A stretch of DNA of 64,000 nucleotides from the NCBI GenBank assembly GCA_963702705.1, contig CAVPDR010000001.1:124001-188000 (forward strand), given 5' to 3'. Positions 44,426-53,373 of the stretch are shown piece by piece (positions within the stretch are counted from its first letter, which is position 1; every line of letters begins with the position of its first letter). This DNA is from VRUE01 sp963702705 (GTDB lineage: Bacteria; Actinomycetota; Thermoleophilia; Solirubrobacterales; 70-9). Position numbers and translations under genes: made by a program. A model generated the notes under the pieces. The model saw only the letters and a program-made list of their open reading frames with translations, did not search any database and was not told where the DNA came from.

Positions 44426-46077
44426 TGGACAGGACCCGCAGGCCGATCCTCTTGTCCGCCCTCCTCCTGGCGCTTGTGATCCCAGCGACCGCATCGGCGC
44501 AGGTGGGTGCTTCGGAGGCAATACGGATCGCCAACCGCGACCCCAACGTTGCCAAGGAGCGAGCTGAGAACGGAGCGCTGACGCACAGCGCGAGCAAGGT
44601 CGACGGCAACTGGGAGGTCGCCTACTTCGCCGACGAAAAAGAGGTCGCGCTCGTCATCGTCGACCCTCGCAGCGGACAGGTGCGCGAGTCGTGGACCGGC
44701 TACCAGGTTGCCTGGAAAATGGCCCGCGGCTACTCCGGCGCCTTCGGTCACAAGCTCAACGCCCCCTACGTCTTCCTGCCGCTCTGCGCGATCTTCCTGC
44801 TCGGCCTGGTCGACTGGCGCCGCCGCTGGCGGGTGGCAAACCTGGACCTGCTCGTCCTGCTCGGCTTCGGGGTCTCCAACCTCTTCTTCAACCGCGCTGA
44901 GATCGGCGTCTCGGTGCCGCTCCAGTACATCCCGCTTCTCTATCTATTCGGGCGGGCCCTCTGGATTGGCCTGCGCGGGAGAGGGGAGGGGATCCGCCCG
45001 TCCTGGCCGACGGCCTGGCTGCTCGTTGCCGCCCTCTTCCTGCTCGGCTTCCGGGTCGGCCTCAACCTGGCCGACTCCGGCGCGATCGACGTCGGCTACG
45101 CGGGAGTGGTCGGCGCCAACCGGATCTCCCACGGCGAACCGATCTACGGCAACTTCCCCGAGGACGTCTCCCAGGGGGACACCTACGGCCCGGTCAACTA
45201 CCTGGCCTACGTCCCCTTCGAGCGGATCTGGCCCTGGTCGGGCAGCTGGAACGACCTCCCGGCGGCCCACGGCGCAGCGGTCTTCTTCGACCTGGCCACC
45301 TTCGCTCTCCTCATCTTCCTCGGCCGCCGGATCCGCCCCGGCCCCGAGGGCAACAAGCTGGCAGCCACACTGGCATTCGGCTGGGCCGCCTATCCATACA
45401 CGGCTTATGCACTCCTATCCAATTCCAACGACACCCTGGTAGCGATGCTGTTGGTTGGCACCCTGCTGGTGTTGGCACGCCCCGCAGCTCGCGGTGTCCT
45501 GGCAGCGCTCGCAACCCTGACCAAGTTCGCACCGGCGGTGTTGGTGCCGATGCTCGCTACGTATCGGCCCGCGGGGCCTGTCGCCGCAGGGGACCCACCA
45601 CCCCTTCCGGTCGCTAAAGCGTCCTCAGGGGCGGTTCCCCCTACGGCGCCACCCGCGGGAGTGAAGTTTGCGATTGCCTTCGTGCTCACCGCGCTCGCGC
45701 TACTCGTCTGGCCCGCGATAGATCCCGGCCTGCACACGTTCTACGACCGCACCATCGCCTACCAAGCGAGCAGAAATTCACCGTTCAGCATCTGGGGACA
45801 GGTAGCTTGGCTTGAGCCACTGCGCATCGCGATTTTGGCCGCAGTCGCTGCAATGGCCACGCTCTTCGCCTTCCGCCCCAAGGAAAAGAAGCTCACCCAG
45901 GTAGCGGCCCTGGGGGCGGCGCTCCTGATCGGAGTCCAGCTGACAATGCACCACTGGTTCTACCTCTACATAGTCTGGTTCTACCCACTCCTACTGGTAG
46001 CAATGGCGTCCCTTGAAAGGGAGTCGGGGGCTGTCTCGACGATGCCTCGCGAAGCGGCTCCGCAGAGTGACGGGTAG
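44425..46077 (+). CDS. GT87-like (DUF2029) polytopic membrane protein with repeat-derived segments
   Basis: The 550-residue protein has a signal peptide (PILLSALLLALVIPATASAQ), a ~70-residue outer domain resembling PepSY-type modules, and about ten membrane helices. These carry the GT-C/DUF2029 pattern (TYGPVNYLAYVPFE, AYPYTAYALLSNSNDTLVAML) of polyprenyl-phosphate-mannose-dependent glycosyltransferases. Two stretches are of repeat origin. Residues about 385-407 (AAGDPPPLPVAKASSG) are an in-frame second-family palindrome copy, and the last ~20 residues including the stop come from nested-hairpin copy D. The true ancestral C-terminus is unknown. It converges with ymdB. Confidence 0.78.
   Translation: MDRTRRPILLSALLLALVIPATASAQVGASEAIRIANRDPNVAKERAENGALTHSASKVDGNWEVAYFADEKEVALVIVDPRSGQVRESWTGYQVAWKMARGYSGAFGHKLNAPYVFLPLCAIFLLGLVDWRRRWRVANLDLLVLLGFGVSNLFFNRAEIGVSVPLQYIPLLYLFGRALWIGLRGRGEGIRPSWPTAWLLVAALFLLGFRVGLNLADSGAIDVGYAGVVGANRISHGEPIYGNFPEDVSQGDTYGPVNYLAYVPFERIWPWSGSWNDLPAAHGAAVFFDLATFALLIFLGRRIRPGPEGNKLAATLAFGWAAYPYTAYALLSNSNDTLVAMLLVGTLLVLARPAARGVLAALATLTKFAPAVLVPMLATYRPAGPVAAGDPPPLPVAKASSGAVPPTAPPAGVKFAIAFVLTALALLVWPAIDPGLHTFYDRTIAYQASRNSPFSIWGQVAWLEPLRIAILAAVAAMATLFAFRPKEKKLTQVAALGAALLIGVQLTMHHWFYLYIVWFYPLLLVAMASLERESGAVSTMPREAAPQSDG
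45589..45641 (-). repeat. Second-family palindromic repeat inserted in frame in the GT87-like gene
   Basis: Read on the minus strand, GAACCGCCCC, TGAGGACGCTTTAGCGACC and GGAAGGGGTGGTGGG match the intergenic copy at 35801-35860. The closing arms are GGGG/CCCC and continue outward as locus-specific near-matches (CGCCGCAGGGG versus CCCCCTACGGCG). The insertion keeps the reading frame and adds a proline-rich loop of ~20-30 residues between two membrane helices. Confidence 0.78.
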
Positions 46078-46153
46078 GGCCCCGAAGGGGCCACAAGATT
46101 CGCCCCACCGGAGGTGGGGCGTGGGCACTCGGCGAGACAGCCCCCGACTCCCT
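46018..46153 (-). repeat. Nested-hairpin element, copy D (3' of ymdB, overlapping the GT87-like gene end)
   Basis: The arms at 46018-46038 and 46133-46153 are perfect over 21 bp. On the minus strand the order is HP1 (GCCCCACC arms), HP2 (GGCCCC-TTC-GGGGCC), HP3 (46045-46069). It begins 5 nt after the ymdB stop codon and is oriented with ymdB. The left half codes for the last ~20 residues and the stop of the convergent GT87-like gene. Confidence 0.85.
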
Positions 46154-46158
46154 CCCGG

Positions 46159-46944
46159 CTACGGATTAATAGGAGCCGGCACCATCACCGGCGTAATCGA
46201 GTCAGCCAGCCCCTTGTCGTTCACCTCGACCGCCGCCCCCATCACCCAGACGTCCTCTTCCGCCGTCTCGAACTTGACCGGCATCTGAGTGATCATCTGC
46301 TCCAGGATCAGCTCCGGTTTCACGCCCAGCACGCTGGTCCGCGATCCGGTCATGCCGACGTCGGAGATGAACGCGGTCCCCCGCGGCAACACCCGCGCGT
46401 CGGCGGTCGGCACGTGGGTGTGGGTTCCCAGCACCGCCGCGACCCGACCGTCGAGGTGCCAGCCCATCGCCACCTTCTCGCTCGTCACCTCGGCGTGAAA
46501 GTCGACGATGGAGAAATCGCACTCGATCTTCTCGAGGATGCTGTCGACCTCGTGGAAGGGGGAGCGGGCGACCTTGAGGCCGATCATGCCGCTGAGGTTG
46601 ATCACGCCGACCCGCTCGCCGGCGGCCTCGACCACGGTGTAGCCGCGGCCGGGGTTGGCATAGGGGTAGTTGGCCGGCCGCACGACCCGATCGCTGCGGT
46701 TGAGGAAGCCGTAGACGCTGCGGTGGCGGTAGACGTGATTGCCGCTGGTGATCACATCGGCGCCGGCATCGAAGAGGGCCGCCGCCGTCTTCTCGGTGAT
46801 TCCCATCCCGCCGGCCGAGTTCTCGCCGTTGACGATGACCAGGTCGGGCGCGTGGCGCCGTCGCAGCTCGGGCATAGCCGCCGCGAGTCCGCGACGACCG
46901 GGGCCGCCGACCACATCGCCGATGAAGAGAACCTTCATGGTCAC
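46159..46944 (-). CDS. YmdB-family metallophosphoesterase
   Basis: The 261-residue protein has the TIGR00282/YmdB pattern: KVLFIGDVVGGPGRRGL, VIVNGENSAGGMGITEK, VITSGNHVYRHRSVY, VDFHAEVTSEKVAMGWHLDG and LGTHTHVPTADARVLP, covering the dinuclear-metal ligands. The family hydrolyses cyclic nucleotides such as 2',3'-cAMP and affects biofilm and sporulation decisions in Bacillus. The start is GTG 46944 or ATG 46938. It is divergent from the cyclotransferase-like gene. Confidence 0.9.
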   Translation of the reverse strand: MTMKVLFIGDVVGGPGRRGLAAAMPELRRRHAPDLVIVNGENSAGGMGITEKTAAALFDAGADVITSGNHVYRHRSVYGFLNRSDRVVRPANYPYANPGRGYTVVEAAGERVGVINLSGMIGLKVARSPFHEVDSILEKIECDFSIVDFHAEVTSEKVAMGWHLDGRVAAVLGTHTHVPTADARVLPRGTAFISDVGMTGSRTSVLGVKPELILEQMITQMPVKFETAEEDVWVMGAAVEVNDKGLADSITPVMVPAPINP

Positions 46945-47054
46945 CTGACCCTATCTGCGATATTGCGGTCGAGGTGCTGTGAGCGTCCAGTGTCACGGTG
47001 ATCGCCGGGTGTTCGAATCGCGCGGCGATGGGGCCGCGAACGAAAGGGGGTTCT

Positions 47055-47735
47055 GTGAGCGAAGGCAGCGAGGTCTTGGAGCGCGCGATGCGCTACCCGT
47101 ACGCCGTGCCGGCGCGTCCCTTCGTACAGCAGGGGCATCGCACCCTCGACCCGGAAGAGGTTGAGGTGGACTGTGCGCAGCGTTCGCGACTTCTCGTCTA
47201 CGGCTCCAACGGCTCACCGGAAGCGCTTGCCCGCAAGCTTGCCCTCAGCCACGACCCGGTGCTGGTCGAGCCGGCCCGGCTGCACGACTTCGACGTCGTC
47301 TACTCGGCGCACTTCTCGCCCTACGGCGCGGTGCCGGCGACGCTGCAGCGCAGCCCTGGGACGACGGCCCGGGTGGCGATCATCCACCTCACCGCCGAGC
47401 AGCTGCGACTGGTCTCGGCGACCGAGCCCAACTACGAGCTGACCTCCCTTGAGACGGCCGCCTGTGAGTTGCCGGACGGCGAGGCGATGACCAACCTCTC
47501 CGCCTACCTCAGTCGCCACGGCTGCCTGCTGGCCGACGGTGAGGAGGTGGCGTTGGTCGCGGTGCCGGCGTGGGAGCGGCGGTTCGCCGAGCTGAGTGAG
47601 CCGCAGGTGCTCGAGCGGCTGCGGTCCGAACTCTGTCCCGACGAAAGCATCGACTCCTTCATCCTCGCCAATGTCACCGACCCGGGGCTTGCCCAGCGGC
47701 GCTCGGCCCAGCTTCCCAGTCGAGCGTTTACCTAG
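47055..47735 (+). CDS. Gamma-glutamylcyclotransferase-like protein, uncertain
   Basis: The 226-residue protein contains LLVYGSNGSPEALARKL, which resembles the YGSN glycine loop of the gamma-glutamylcyclotransferase fold, and a beta-rich middle (DFDVVYSAHFSPYGAVPATL). The rest was not recognised. The start is GTG 47055 with AAAGGGGG upstream. No operon partners are in the same direction. Function remains a guess. Confidence 0.6.
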   Translation: MSEGSEVLERAMRYPYAVPARPFVQQGHRTLDPEEVEVDCAQRSRLLVYGSNGSPEALARKLALSHDPVLVEPARLHDFDVVYSAHFSPYGAVPATLQRSPGTTARVAIIHLTAEQLRLVSATEPNYELTSLETAACELPDGEAMTNLSAYLSRHGCLLADGEEVALVAVPAWERRFAELSEPQVLERLRSELCPDESIDSFILANVTDPGLAQRRSAQLPSRAFT

Positions 47736-47756
47736 TCGAGGAGCCGCGCGCCGCCC

Positions 47757-49109
47757 TTAAACGGCGGTGAAGCGGCGCAGGGCGAAGCGCGCCAGCAGGC
47801 CGTAGGCGGCGATCAGGATCGCCAGGTGCCCGAGTGCGGCGGCGATGCTCGGCCCGCCCGGGTCGAGAGCACCCGTCATCGCCTGCAGCGCCGGCTTGAA
47901 GGGGAAGAGGGCGGTGACCAGCTTGACCGCGTCGTAGAGGCCGGGCCCTACCGTGCCGGCGGGAATCAGCGAGAGGAAGGCGATCGGCAGGGTCACCATG
48001 AAGGCGAGCAGCGAGACGGCGCGGACTTCGCGCGCCGCCGCCCCCAGCGCCGCCCCCGCCGCCCCCAGCGCCGCGCCCCCGGCGACGATCGCGGCCAGCC
48101 AGAGGCCGAAGCGGCTCCAGTGCAGGGGGACGAAGAGCGAGAGCCCGGCCAGCATCAGCACCGTCACCGTCAGCCCCACCGCGACTCCCAGCGCCACCTT
48201 CTCGGTCAGCAGCGCTGAGCGGGAAACGAGGCCGCGGGTGAGGCGGGGGAAGGCGTTCTCCTCCCGCTCCAGGGCGAGCGAGCCGGCGACGAGCAGGACG
48301 GTGACGAAGGCAAGGGTGAAGGTCGCGGCGACGGCGATCGCGAAGACTTCGAGCGGTGGGGTGGAGGCGCTGACGACCTGCTTGTCGACCGCGATCGGTT
48401 CGGTCAGGCGCGTGAGCAGCGGTGCGGCGGCGCCGAGGTTGGCGCGGGTGAGGGTGGTGAATTGCAGCAGTTGGTCGAGTGATTCGCGCGGCGGCCCAGC
48501 CGGCAGCGAGGGCCGTAGCGCTTCGAGGATGCGAGCGGTGTTGCGCAGGCCAAGGATCTGAATTGTCTGGCCGAGCGCGCTCAACTGGCCGCCGTTGAGA
48601 AGGAGGCCCATGAGCTTTCCGCCTTCACTGGCGATCCGCCTCGCAATCACCAGGTTTGCCTGGGTCAGCAACGAGTTGATCCGGTCGTTGACCAGGCGCG
48701 CCTTGACCGGGTCCTCCTCGTTGAGGATTACCTCGACTTCGGGTGTGATCGGGCTCGGGGTCGAGAGCGAGTTGATCCGGTCGACCAGGTCGGCGGGAAG
48801 GATCAGCGCGGCGAGGACGTCGCCGGAGCGGACCTCGCTGACGGCTTCGTCCCGGCTCTTCACGTGCACGCACTCGACCCGTTCGCAGATCCGGTCGCTG
48901 ACGCCAATTTTCGGCAGCTCGCTGGCGCCGACGCTGACTCTGGAGTTGCTCGGCACTTCGTTGAGGAAGGCGATCCGCGGCTTGCTCGGCGAGCCCGAGA
49001 TCGCCAGCCCGACCAGGACCGCGATCAGCACCGGCCAGGCAACGAGGAGGAACGCCTGCAGGGGAGAGCGACGGAGGATCTGCAGGTCCTTGAGCAGCAG
49101 CCAGCGCAT
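47757..49109 (-). CDS. ABC-2 type transporter permease
   Basis: The 450-residue protein has one N-terminal membrane helix (LLVAWPVLIAVLVGLAI), a ~200-residue outer domain and five or six C-terminal helices, the ABC2_membrane_3 layout of drug, lipid or polysaccharide exporters. The ATG overlaps the ATPase stop (TGATG), so the pair forms one exporter. The substrate is unknown. Confidence 0.85.
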   Translation of the reverse strand: MRWLLLKDLQILRRSPLQAFLLVAWPVLIAVLVGLAISGSPSKPRIAFLNEVPSNSRVSVGASELPKIGVSDRICERVECVHVKSRDEAVSEVRSGDVLAALILPADLVDRINSLSTPSPITPEVEVILNEEDPVKARLVNDRINSLLTQANLVIARRIASEGGKLMGLLLNGGQLSALGQTIQILGLRNTARILEALRPSLPAGPPRESLDQLLQFTTLTRANLGAAAPLLTRLTEPIAVDKQVVSASTPPLEVFAIAVAATFTLAFVTVLLVAGSLALEREENAFPRLTRGLVSRSALLTEKVALGVAVGLTVTVLMLAGLSLFVPLHWSRFGLWLAAIVAGGAALGAAGAALGAAAREVRAVSLLAFMVTLPIAFLSLIPAGTVGPGLYDAVKLVTALFPFKPALQAMTGALDPGGPSIAAALGHLAILIAAYGLLARFALRRFTAV

Positions 49110-49831
49110 CAGTGCCCGCGGTGATGGAGGAAGGCGACGAAGGCAGTCTCGAAGTCCTGGTCAGCAGCCTCGGGCGCCTCGCGCCGAACCGCCTCGCGGA
49201 GCCCGTCGGGCGAGCCATCGAAGAGCGCCTCGCCGTCGGCCAGAACCAGCAGCCGCCCTCCATAGCGCTCTGCCTCCTGAATGTCATGAGTAGAGAAGAT
49301 CACCGTAGTCCCACCCTCCGAGGCAAGCGCCGAGACGAACTCCCAAAGCCGCGCCCGCTGCCGTGGGTCGAGCCCAACGCTGGGCTCGTCGAGCAGCAGC
49401 ACCGAGGGTCGAGCCAGCAACCCGATCGCGATGTTGATCCGCTGCTGGTTCCCTCCCGACAGCCGAGCAACGATCTCCCCCCGCCGCTCCCCGAGCCCGG
49501 TCAACTCCAGCATCTGCTCAGTGGAAGCCCGAGGATCCTCATGCTTCTCGAGCCGAGCAAAAAGCATCAAGTTCTCCTCAACCGTCAAGCGCCGATAGAG
49601 CGCCGCTTGCTGAGGCACCCAACCGACCTCCCCCTGAGGAACATGAACCTCACCCTCATCGGGCCTGGAGATCCCCGCAAGGATCGACAGCAAGGTGGTC
49701 TTCCCAGCCCCGTTCGGCCCGATCACAGCCACAAGCTCCCCCGCTGCGGCCTCGAAGTCGATCCCACGCAGAGCTTCCCGCTCGCCGAAGCGCTTGACCA
49801 GCTCCCGCGCCTCAAGTACGGCCACGCTCAT
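49109..49831 (-). CDS. ABC transporter ATP-binding protein
   Basis: The 240-residue ATPase has Walker A GPNGAGKTT, Q-loop WVPQQAALYRRLTVEENL, signature LSGGNQQRINIA, Walker B VLLLDEPSVGLDPRQ and H-loop STHDIQEAE. It energises the permease encoded by the overlapping next gene. The ATG at 49831, before SVAVLEARELVKRFGE, is preferred over the upstream ATGs, which code for no conserved sequence. It is divergent from hemB. Confidence 0.9.
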   Translation of the reverse strand: MSVAVLEARELVKRFGEREALRGIDFEAAAGELVAVIGPNGAGKTTLLSILAGISRPDEGEVHVPQGEVGWVPQQAALYRRLTVEENLMLFARLEKHEDPRASTEQMLELTGLGERRGEIVARLSGGNQQRINIAIGLLARPSVLLLDEPSVGLDPRQRARLWEFVSALASEGGTTVIFSTHDIQEAERYGGRLLVLADGEALFDGSPDGLREAVRREAPEAADQDFETAFVAFLHHRGH

Positions 49832-49902
49832 CCCGTTCCCTGCCTCCATGCCGCAGAAGCTATCCGCCCGCGGAAATCGCATTGTTAGCCACGGCTTGAG
49901 CA

Positions 49903-49979
49903 GAGGGACGGCGATGCCCTCTCCCGGACACTCAAGCGCGGCGTAGCCGCGCGTCCGGGAGAGGGCATCGCCGTCCCTC
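49903..49979. repeat. 27-bp perfect palindrome with inner hairpin in a divergent promoter region
   Basis: The arms at 49903-49929 and 49953-49979 are exact reverse complements. The 23-nt loop holds a 7-bp hairpin GCGCGGC-GTA-GCCGCGC. The site is between divergently transcribed genes (ABC ATPase and hemB), so it cannot simply be a 3'-end terminator for either. It may be a repeat element or part of a shared 5' control region. Confidence 0.8.
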
Positions 49980-49996
49980 CCCTAAACTCGCTCCCA

Positions 49997-50968
49997 GTGC
50001 CGTTCCCCGCCACACGCATGCGTCGCCTCCGGCGCACGGAGTCATTGCGCGGCCTGGTTCGAGAGACGAACCTGTCGCCCGCCGACCTGATCCAGCCCCT
50101 CTTCGTGGTGGCCGGAGAAGACGTCCGCGAGGAGATCGACTCGATGCCCGGCATCGAGCGCTTCTCGATCTCGGAGTTGGTCGCCGAGGCGACGGAGATC
50201 GCCACGGCGGGGGTTCGAACGGTTCTGCTCTTCGGTGTCCCCGCCGCCAAGGACGAGTCGGGGTCTGGCGCCTATGACGACGAGGGCGTCGTGCAGATGG
50301 CGGTCCGCGCCCTCAAGGAGGCCCACCCCGACCTCACGGTGATCACCGACGTCTGTCTCTGTGAGTACACGTCGCACGGCCATTGCGGTTTCGTCCGCGA
50401 CGGCGAGGTCGACAACGACATCACGGTCGAGCTGCTGGCGAAAACGGCGGTTTCCCACGCCGAGGCCGGGGCCGATGCGGTTGCTCCCAGCGACATGATG
50501 GATGGGCGAGTGGGGGCGATTCGCCACCAGCTCGATGAGGAGGGCCACTCGGGCGTGCCGATCGTCGCCTACAGCGCCAAGTACGCCTCGGCCTTCTACG
50601 GGCCCTTCCGCGACGCCGCAGGCTCGACCCCGGAGTTCGGCGACCGTCGCGGTTACCAGATGGATCCCGCCAACGCCGCCGAAGCCGTGCGCGAGGCCAA
50701 GCTCGATCTGGAGGAGGGCGCCGACATGCTGATGGTGAAGCCCGCCACCGCTTACCTCGACGTCGTCCGCCAGGTCAAGGACGCGACCGCCGCCCCACTC
50801 GTCGCCTACCACGTCTCCGGTGAGTACTCGATGCTGAAGGCCGCCGCCGAACAGGGCTGGATCGACGAGCGCGCCGCCGTGCTGGAGACCCTGACATCGA
50901 TCCGCCGCGCCGGCGCCGACGCGATCGTCACTTACTACGCCAAGGAGGCGGCTGGATGGCTTCAGTGA
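49997..50968 (+). CDS. hemB: Porphobilinogen synthase (delta-aminolevulinic acid dehydratase)
   Basis: The 323-residue enzyme condenses two 5-aminolevulinates into porphobilinogen. It has RRLRRTESLRGLVRET, the zinc-type metal site DVCLCEYTSHGHCG, SDMMDGRVGAIR, AYSAKYASAFYGPFRDAA with a Schiff-base Lys, and MVKPATAYLDVVR with the second active-site Lys. The start is GTG 49997 or ATG 50018. It is followed, with a 13-nt overlap, by the Ahb-like gene and then hemL: a tetrapyrrole operon. Confidence 0.95.
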   Translation: MPFPATRMRRLRRTESLRGLVRETNLSPADLIQPLFVVAGEDVREEIDSMPGIERFSISELVAEATEIATAGVRTVLLFGVPAAKDESGSGAYDDEGVVQMAVRALKEAHPDLTVITDVCLCEYTSHGHCGFVRDGEVDNDITVELLAKTAVSHAEAGADAVAPSDMMDGRVGAIRHQLDEEGHSGVPIVAYSAKYASAFYGPFRDAAGSTPEFGDRRGYQMDPANAAEAVREAKLDLEEGADMLMVKPATAYLDVVRQVKDATAAPLVAYHVSGEYSMLKAAAEQGWIDERAAVLETLTSIRRAGADAIVTYYAKEAAGWLQ

Positions 50969-52041
50969 AGCTCCCGCAGTCGAAGGCCCGTTCGCGCAAG
51001 GACGGCGCCGCGATCCCGCTTGACGAGACCGACAAGCGGCTGATGAACCTGCTCCAGTCGCGCTTTCCGCTGGACCCCGAGCCATTCGCCCTCGTTGCGT
51101 CCGAGGCCGAGCTCGAACTCGGCGACGTGCTGACCCGGACCAGACGACTGCTGGACGAGCGGATCATCCGCGAGATCACGCCGATCTTCGATACCCGCGC
51201 CCTCGGCTACGAGTCGATGCTGGTGGCCGCCAAGGTCGACTCCGAAAATCCCCAGCGGGCGGCGCGGGCGGTCAACGCCCACCCCGGCGTCTCGCACAAC
51301 TACCTGCGCACGCACGAGTTCAACCTCTGGTTCACGATCGCCACCCCGCCCGACTCTGAGCTCGGCCTCGCCGGCACGCTCGAGGCGCTGATGCGGGAGA
51401 CCGGCGCCGAGTCGATGCGCGAGCTGCCGACCCTGACCCTGTTCAAGATCAACATGAACCTGGAGATGGAGAAGGGCACCGACGCCCTCGCCACCGCGGT
51501 CGAGGCCGCGCCGCCGCGCGAGCTCGAGGCGCAGCCCTACGACGATCGCGACGTCGCCGTGATCCGCGCCCTGCAGGGCCCGATGGACCCCGTCGAGCGG
51601 CCCTATGACAAAGCCGCGGCCGAGCTGGGCATGAGCACCGAGGACCTGCTCGGACACCTCGGCGGGATGATCGAGCGCAAGCTGCTGCGCCGGGTCGCCG
51701 CGATCCTCTACCACCGCCGCGCCGGCTTTTCCGCCAACGGCATGGGTGTTTGGAAGGTGCCCGAGGATGAGATCATGGAGGTCGGCGGCCGCATGGCCTC
51801 CTTCCGCGGCATCTCGCATTGCTACCAACGGCCCACCTACGAGGACTGGCCCTACAGCGTCTTCACCATGGCCCACGGCCGTTCGAAGGAGGAGTGCGAC
51901 TCGATCCTCGACTCGATCGCCCTGGAGTGCGGGATGGGCCCGGACGACCGCGCCACCCTCTACTCCTCGACCGAGTACAAGAAGATCCGCCTTCACTACT
52001 TCACCGACGATTACGCCAGGTGGGAGGCGGAGCACTCGTAG
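50956..52041 (+). CDS. Fused two-domain siroheme decarboxylase-like (AhbA/AhbB, AsnC-type) protein
   Basis: The 361-residue protein has two tandem modules, each an AsnC/Lrp-like winged helix plus RAM-like domain. The first has DETDKRLMNLLQSRFPLDP and NYLRTHEFNLWFTIA; the second has DDRDVAVIRALQGPMDPVE and HCYQRPTYEDWPYSVFTMAHG. These are the marks of siroheme decarboxylases (AhbA/AhbB, NirDLGH), which convert siroheme to 12,18-didecarboxysiroheme. Usually the two halves are separate or partly fused subunits. A location between hemB and hemL fits tetrapyrrole work. An AsnC-type regulator of the heme genes is an alternative. Confidence 0.78.
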   Translation: MASVKLPQSKARSRKDGAAIPLDETDKRLMNLLQSRFPLDPEPFALVASEAELELGDVLTRTRRLLDERIIREITPIFDTRALGYESMLVAAKVDSENPQRAARAVNAHPGVSHNYLRTHEFNLWFTIATPPDSELGLAGTLEALMRETGAESMRELPTLTLFKINMNLEMEKGTDALATAVEAAPPRELEAQPYDDRDVAVIRALQGPMDPVERPYDKAAAELGMSTEDLLGHLGGMIERKLLRRVAAILYHRRAGFSANGMGVWKVPEDEIMEVGGRMASFRGISHCYQRPTYEDWPYSVFTMAHGRSKEECDSILDSIALECGMGPDDRATLYSSTEYKKIRLHYFTDDYARWEAEHS

Positions 52042-52056
52042 TGCTCGGCATTTAGC

Positions 52057-53325
52057 GTGTCGCGGTCTTCCGAGCTGTATGAGCGGGCGGTGAAGGTTCT
52101 TCCCGGAGGGGTTAACAGCCCTGTGCGGGCGATGCGCCAGATCGGGCGTGAGCCGATCTTCGTCGAGCGCGGAGAGGGCTGCGAGCTGGTCGATGTCGAT
52201 GGCAACCGCTACCTCGATTGGGTCGGCTCCTGGGGCCCGCTGATCCTCGGCCACGCGCACCCGGCGGTGATCGCGGCGGTCGAGTCAGCCGCCGTGCGAG
52301 GCACCAGCTTCGGCGCTGCGACCGCGGCCGAGGTCGAGCTGGCCGAAGCGGTCGTCGCTCGAATTCCCTCGGTCGAGATGGTGCGGATGACCAGCTCCGG
52401 CACCGAGGCGGCGATGAGCGCGATCCGCCTTGCTCGCGCCGCCACCGGTCGCGAGGTCGTGGTGAAGTTCGCCGGCGCCTACCACGGTCATTCCGACGGG
52501 CTCCTGGCAGAGGCCGGGTCGGGCCTGGCGACGCTGGCGATTCCGGCCAGCCCCGGCGTCCCGGCCGCGCAGACGGCGAGCACCGTGGTCGTTCCCTGGA
52601 ACGATGCCGAGGCCGTGTCGCGGGCTCTCGCCGACCACCCGGTCGCCGCCGTGATCGCGGAGCCGGTCGCGGCCAACATGGGCGTGGTCCCCCCGGCCGA
52701 CGGCTTCCTCGAGTTCCTCCGCTCGGCCAGCGGCGAGGCCGGCGCACTGCTCGTCTTCGACGAGGTGATCACCGGCTTCCGCATCGCCCGCGGCGGCGCC
52801 CAGCAGCTCTACGGCGTCGAGCCCGACCTGACGGTGCTCGGCAAGGTGCTCGGCGGCGGCCTGCCGGCGGCGGCCTTCGCCGGTCCACGCGAGCTGCTCG
52901 AACGGGTCGCCCCGGCGGGCGACGTCTACCAAGCCGGCACCCTCTCGGGCAACCCGCTCGCAACGGCCGCCGGCCTTGCCACCCTCGCCGCGCTCGACGA
53001 CGCGGCCTACGAACGCCTCGCCGAGCTGACCGACCGTCTCTCCCGGGGCCTCGCCACGCTCGCCGAGGGGCGCCCCCTGCAGCTCGCCACCGTTCCCGGC
53101 CTGCTCACCCTTTTCTTCAGCAAGGAGCCCGTGCGCGACTTCGCCCTCGCCTCGGCCTGCGACCTCGATGCCCATGCGCGCTTCTGCCGGGCCATGTTGG
53201 AGCGCGGCGTCTACCCGCCCCCGTCGCAGTTCGAGGCCTGGTTCGTCTCCCTCGCCCACGACGAGGCGACGATCGACCGCACGCTGGAGGCCGCTGCCGA
53301 TTCGCTCGAAGAAGCGCTCAGATGA
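52057..53325 (+). CDS. hemL: Glutamate-1-semialdehyde 2,1-aminomutase
   Basis: The 422-residue PLP enzyme makes 5-aminolevulinate in the C5 pathway. It has LPGGVNSPVRAM, YLDWVGSWGPLILGHAHP, TSSGTEAAMSAIRLARA, FAGAYHGHSDG, LLVFDEVITGFR, and LTVLGKVLGGGLPAAAF with the PLP Lys. It starts at GTG 52057, 15 nt after the Ahb-like gene. Together with hemB it shows that tetrapyrroles are made from glutamyl-tRNA. Confidence 0.95.
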   Translation: MSRSSELYERAVKVLPGGVNSPVRAMRQIGREPIFVERGEGCELVDVDGNRYLDWVGSWGPLILGHAHPAVIAAVESAAVRGTSFGAATAAEVELAEAVVARIPSVEMVRMTSSGTEAAMSAIRLARAATGREVVVKFAGAYHGHSDGLLAEAGSGLATLAIPASPGVPAAQTASTVVVPWNDAEAVSRALADHPVAAVIAEPVAANMGVVPPADGFLEFLRSASGEAGALLVFDEVITGFRIARGGAQQLYGVEPDLTVLGKVLGGGLPAAAFAGPRELLERVAPAGDVYQAGTLSGNPLATAAGLATLAALDDAAYERLAELTDRLSRGLATLAEGRPLQLATVPGLLTLFFSKEPVRDFALASACDLDAHARFCRAMLERGVYPPPSQFEAWFVSLAHDEATIDRTLEAAADSLEEALR

Positions 53326-53373
53326 CCTTCCACTGTGCCTTTTTCACAAATAGCCGCAAAAAGGAACAGCGGA

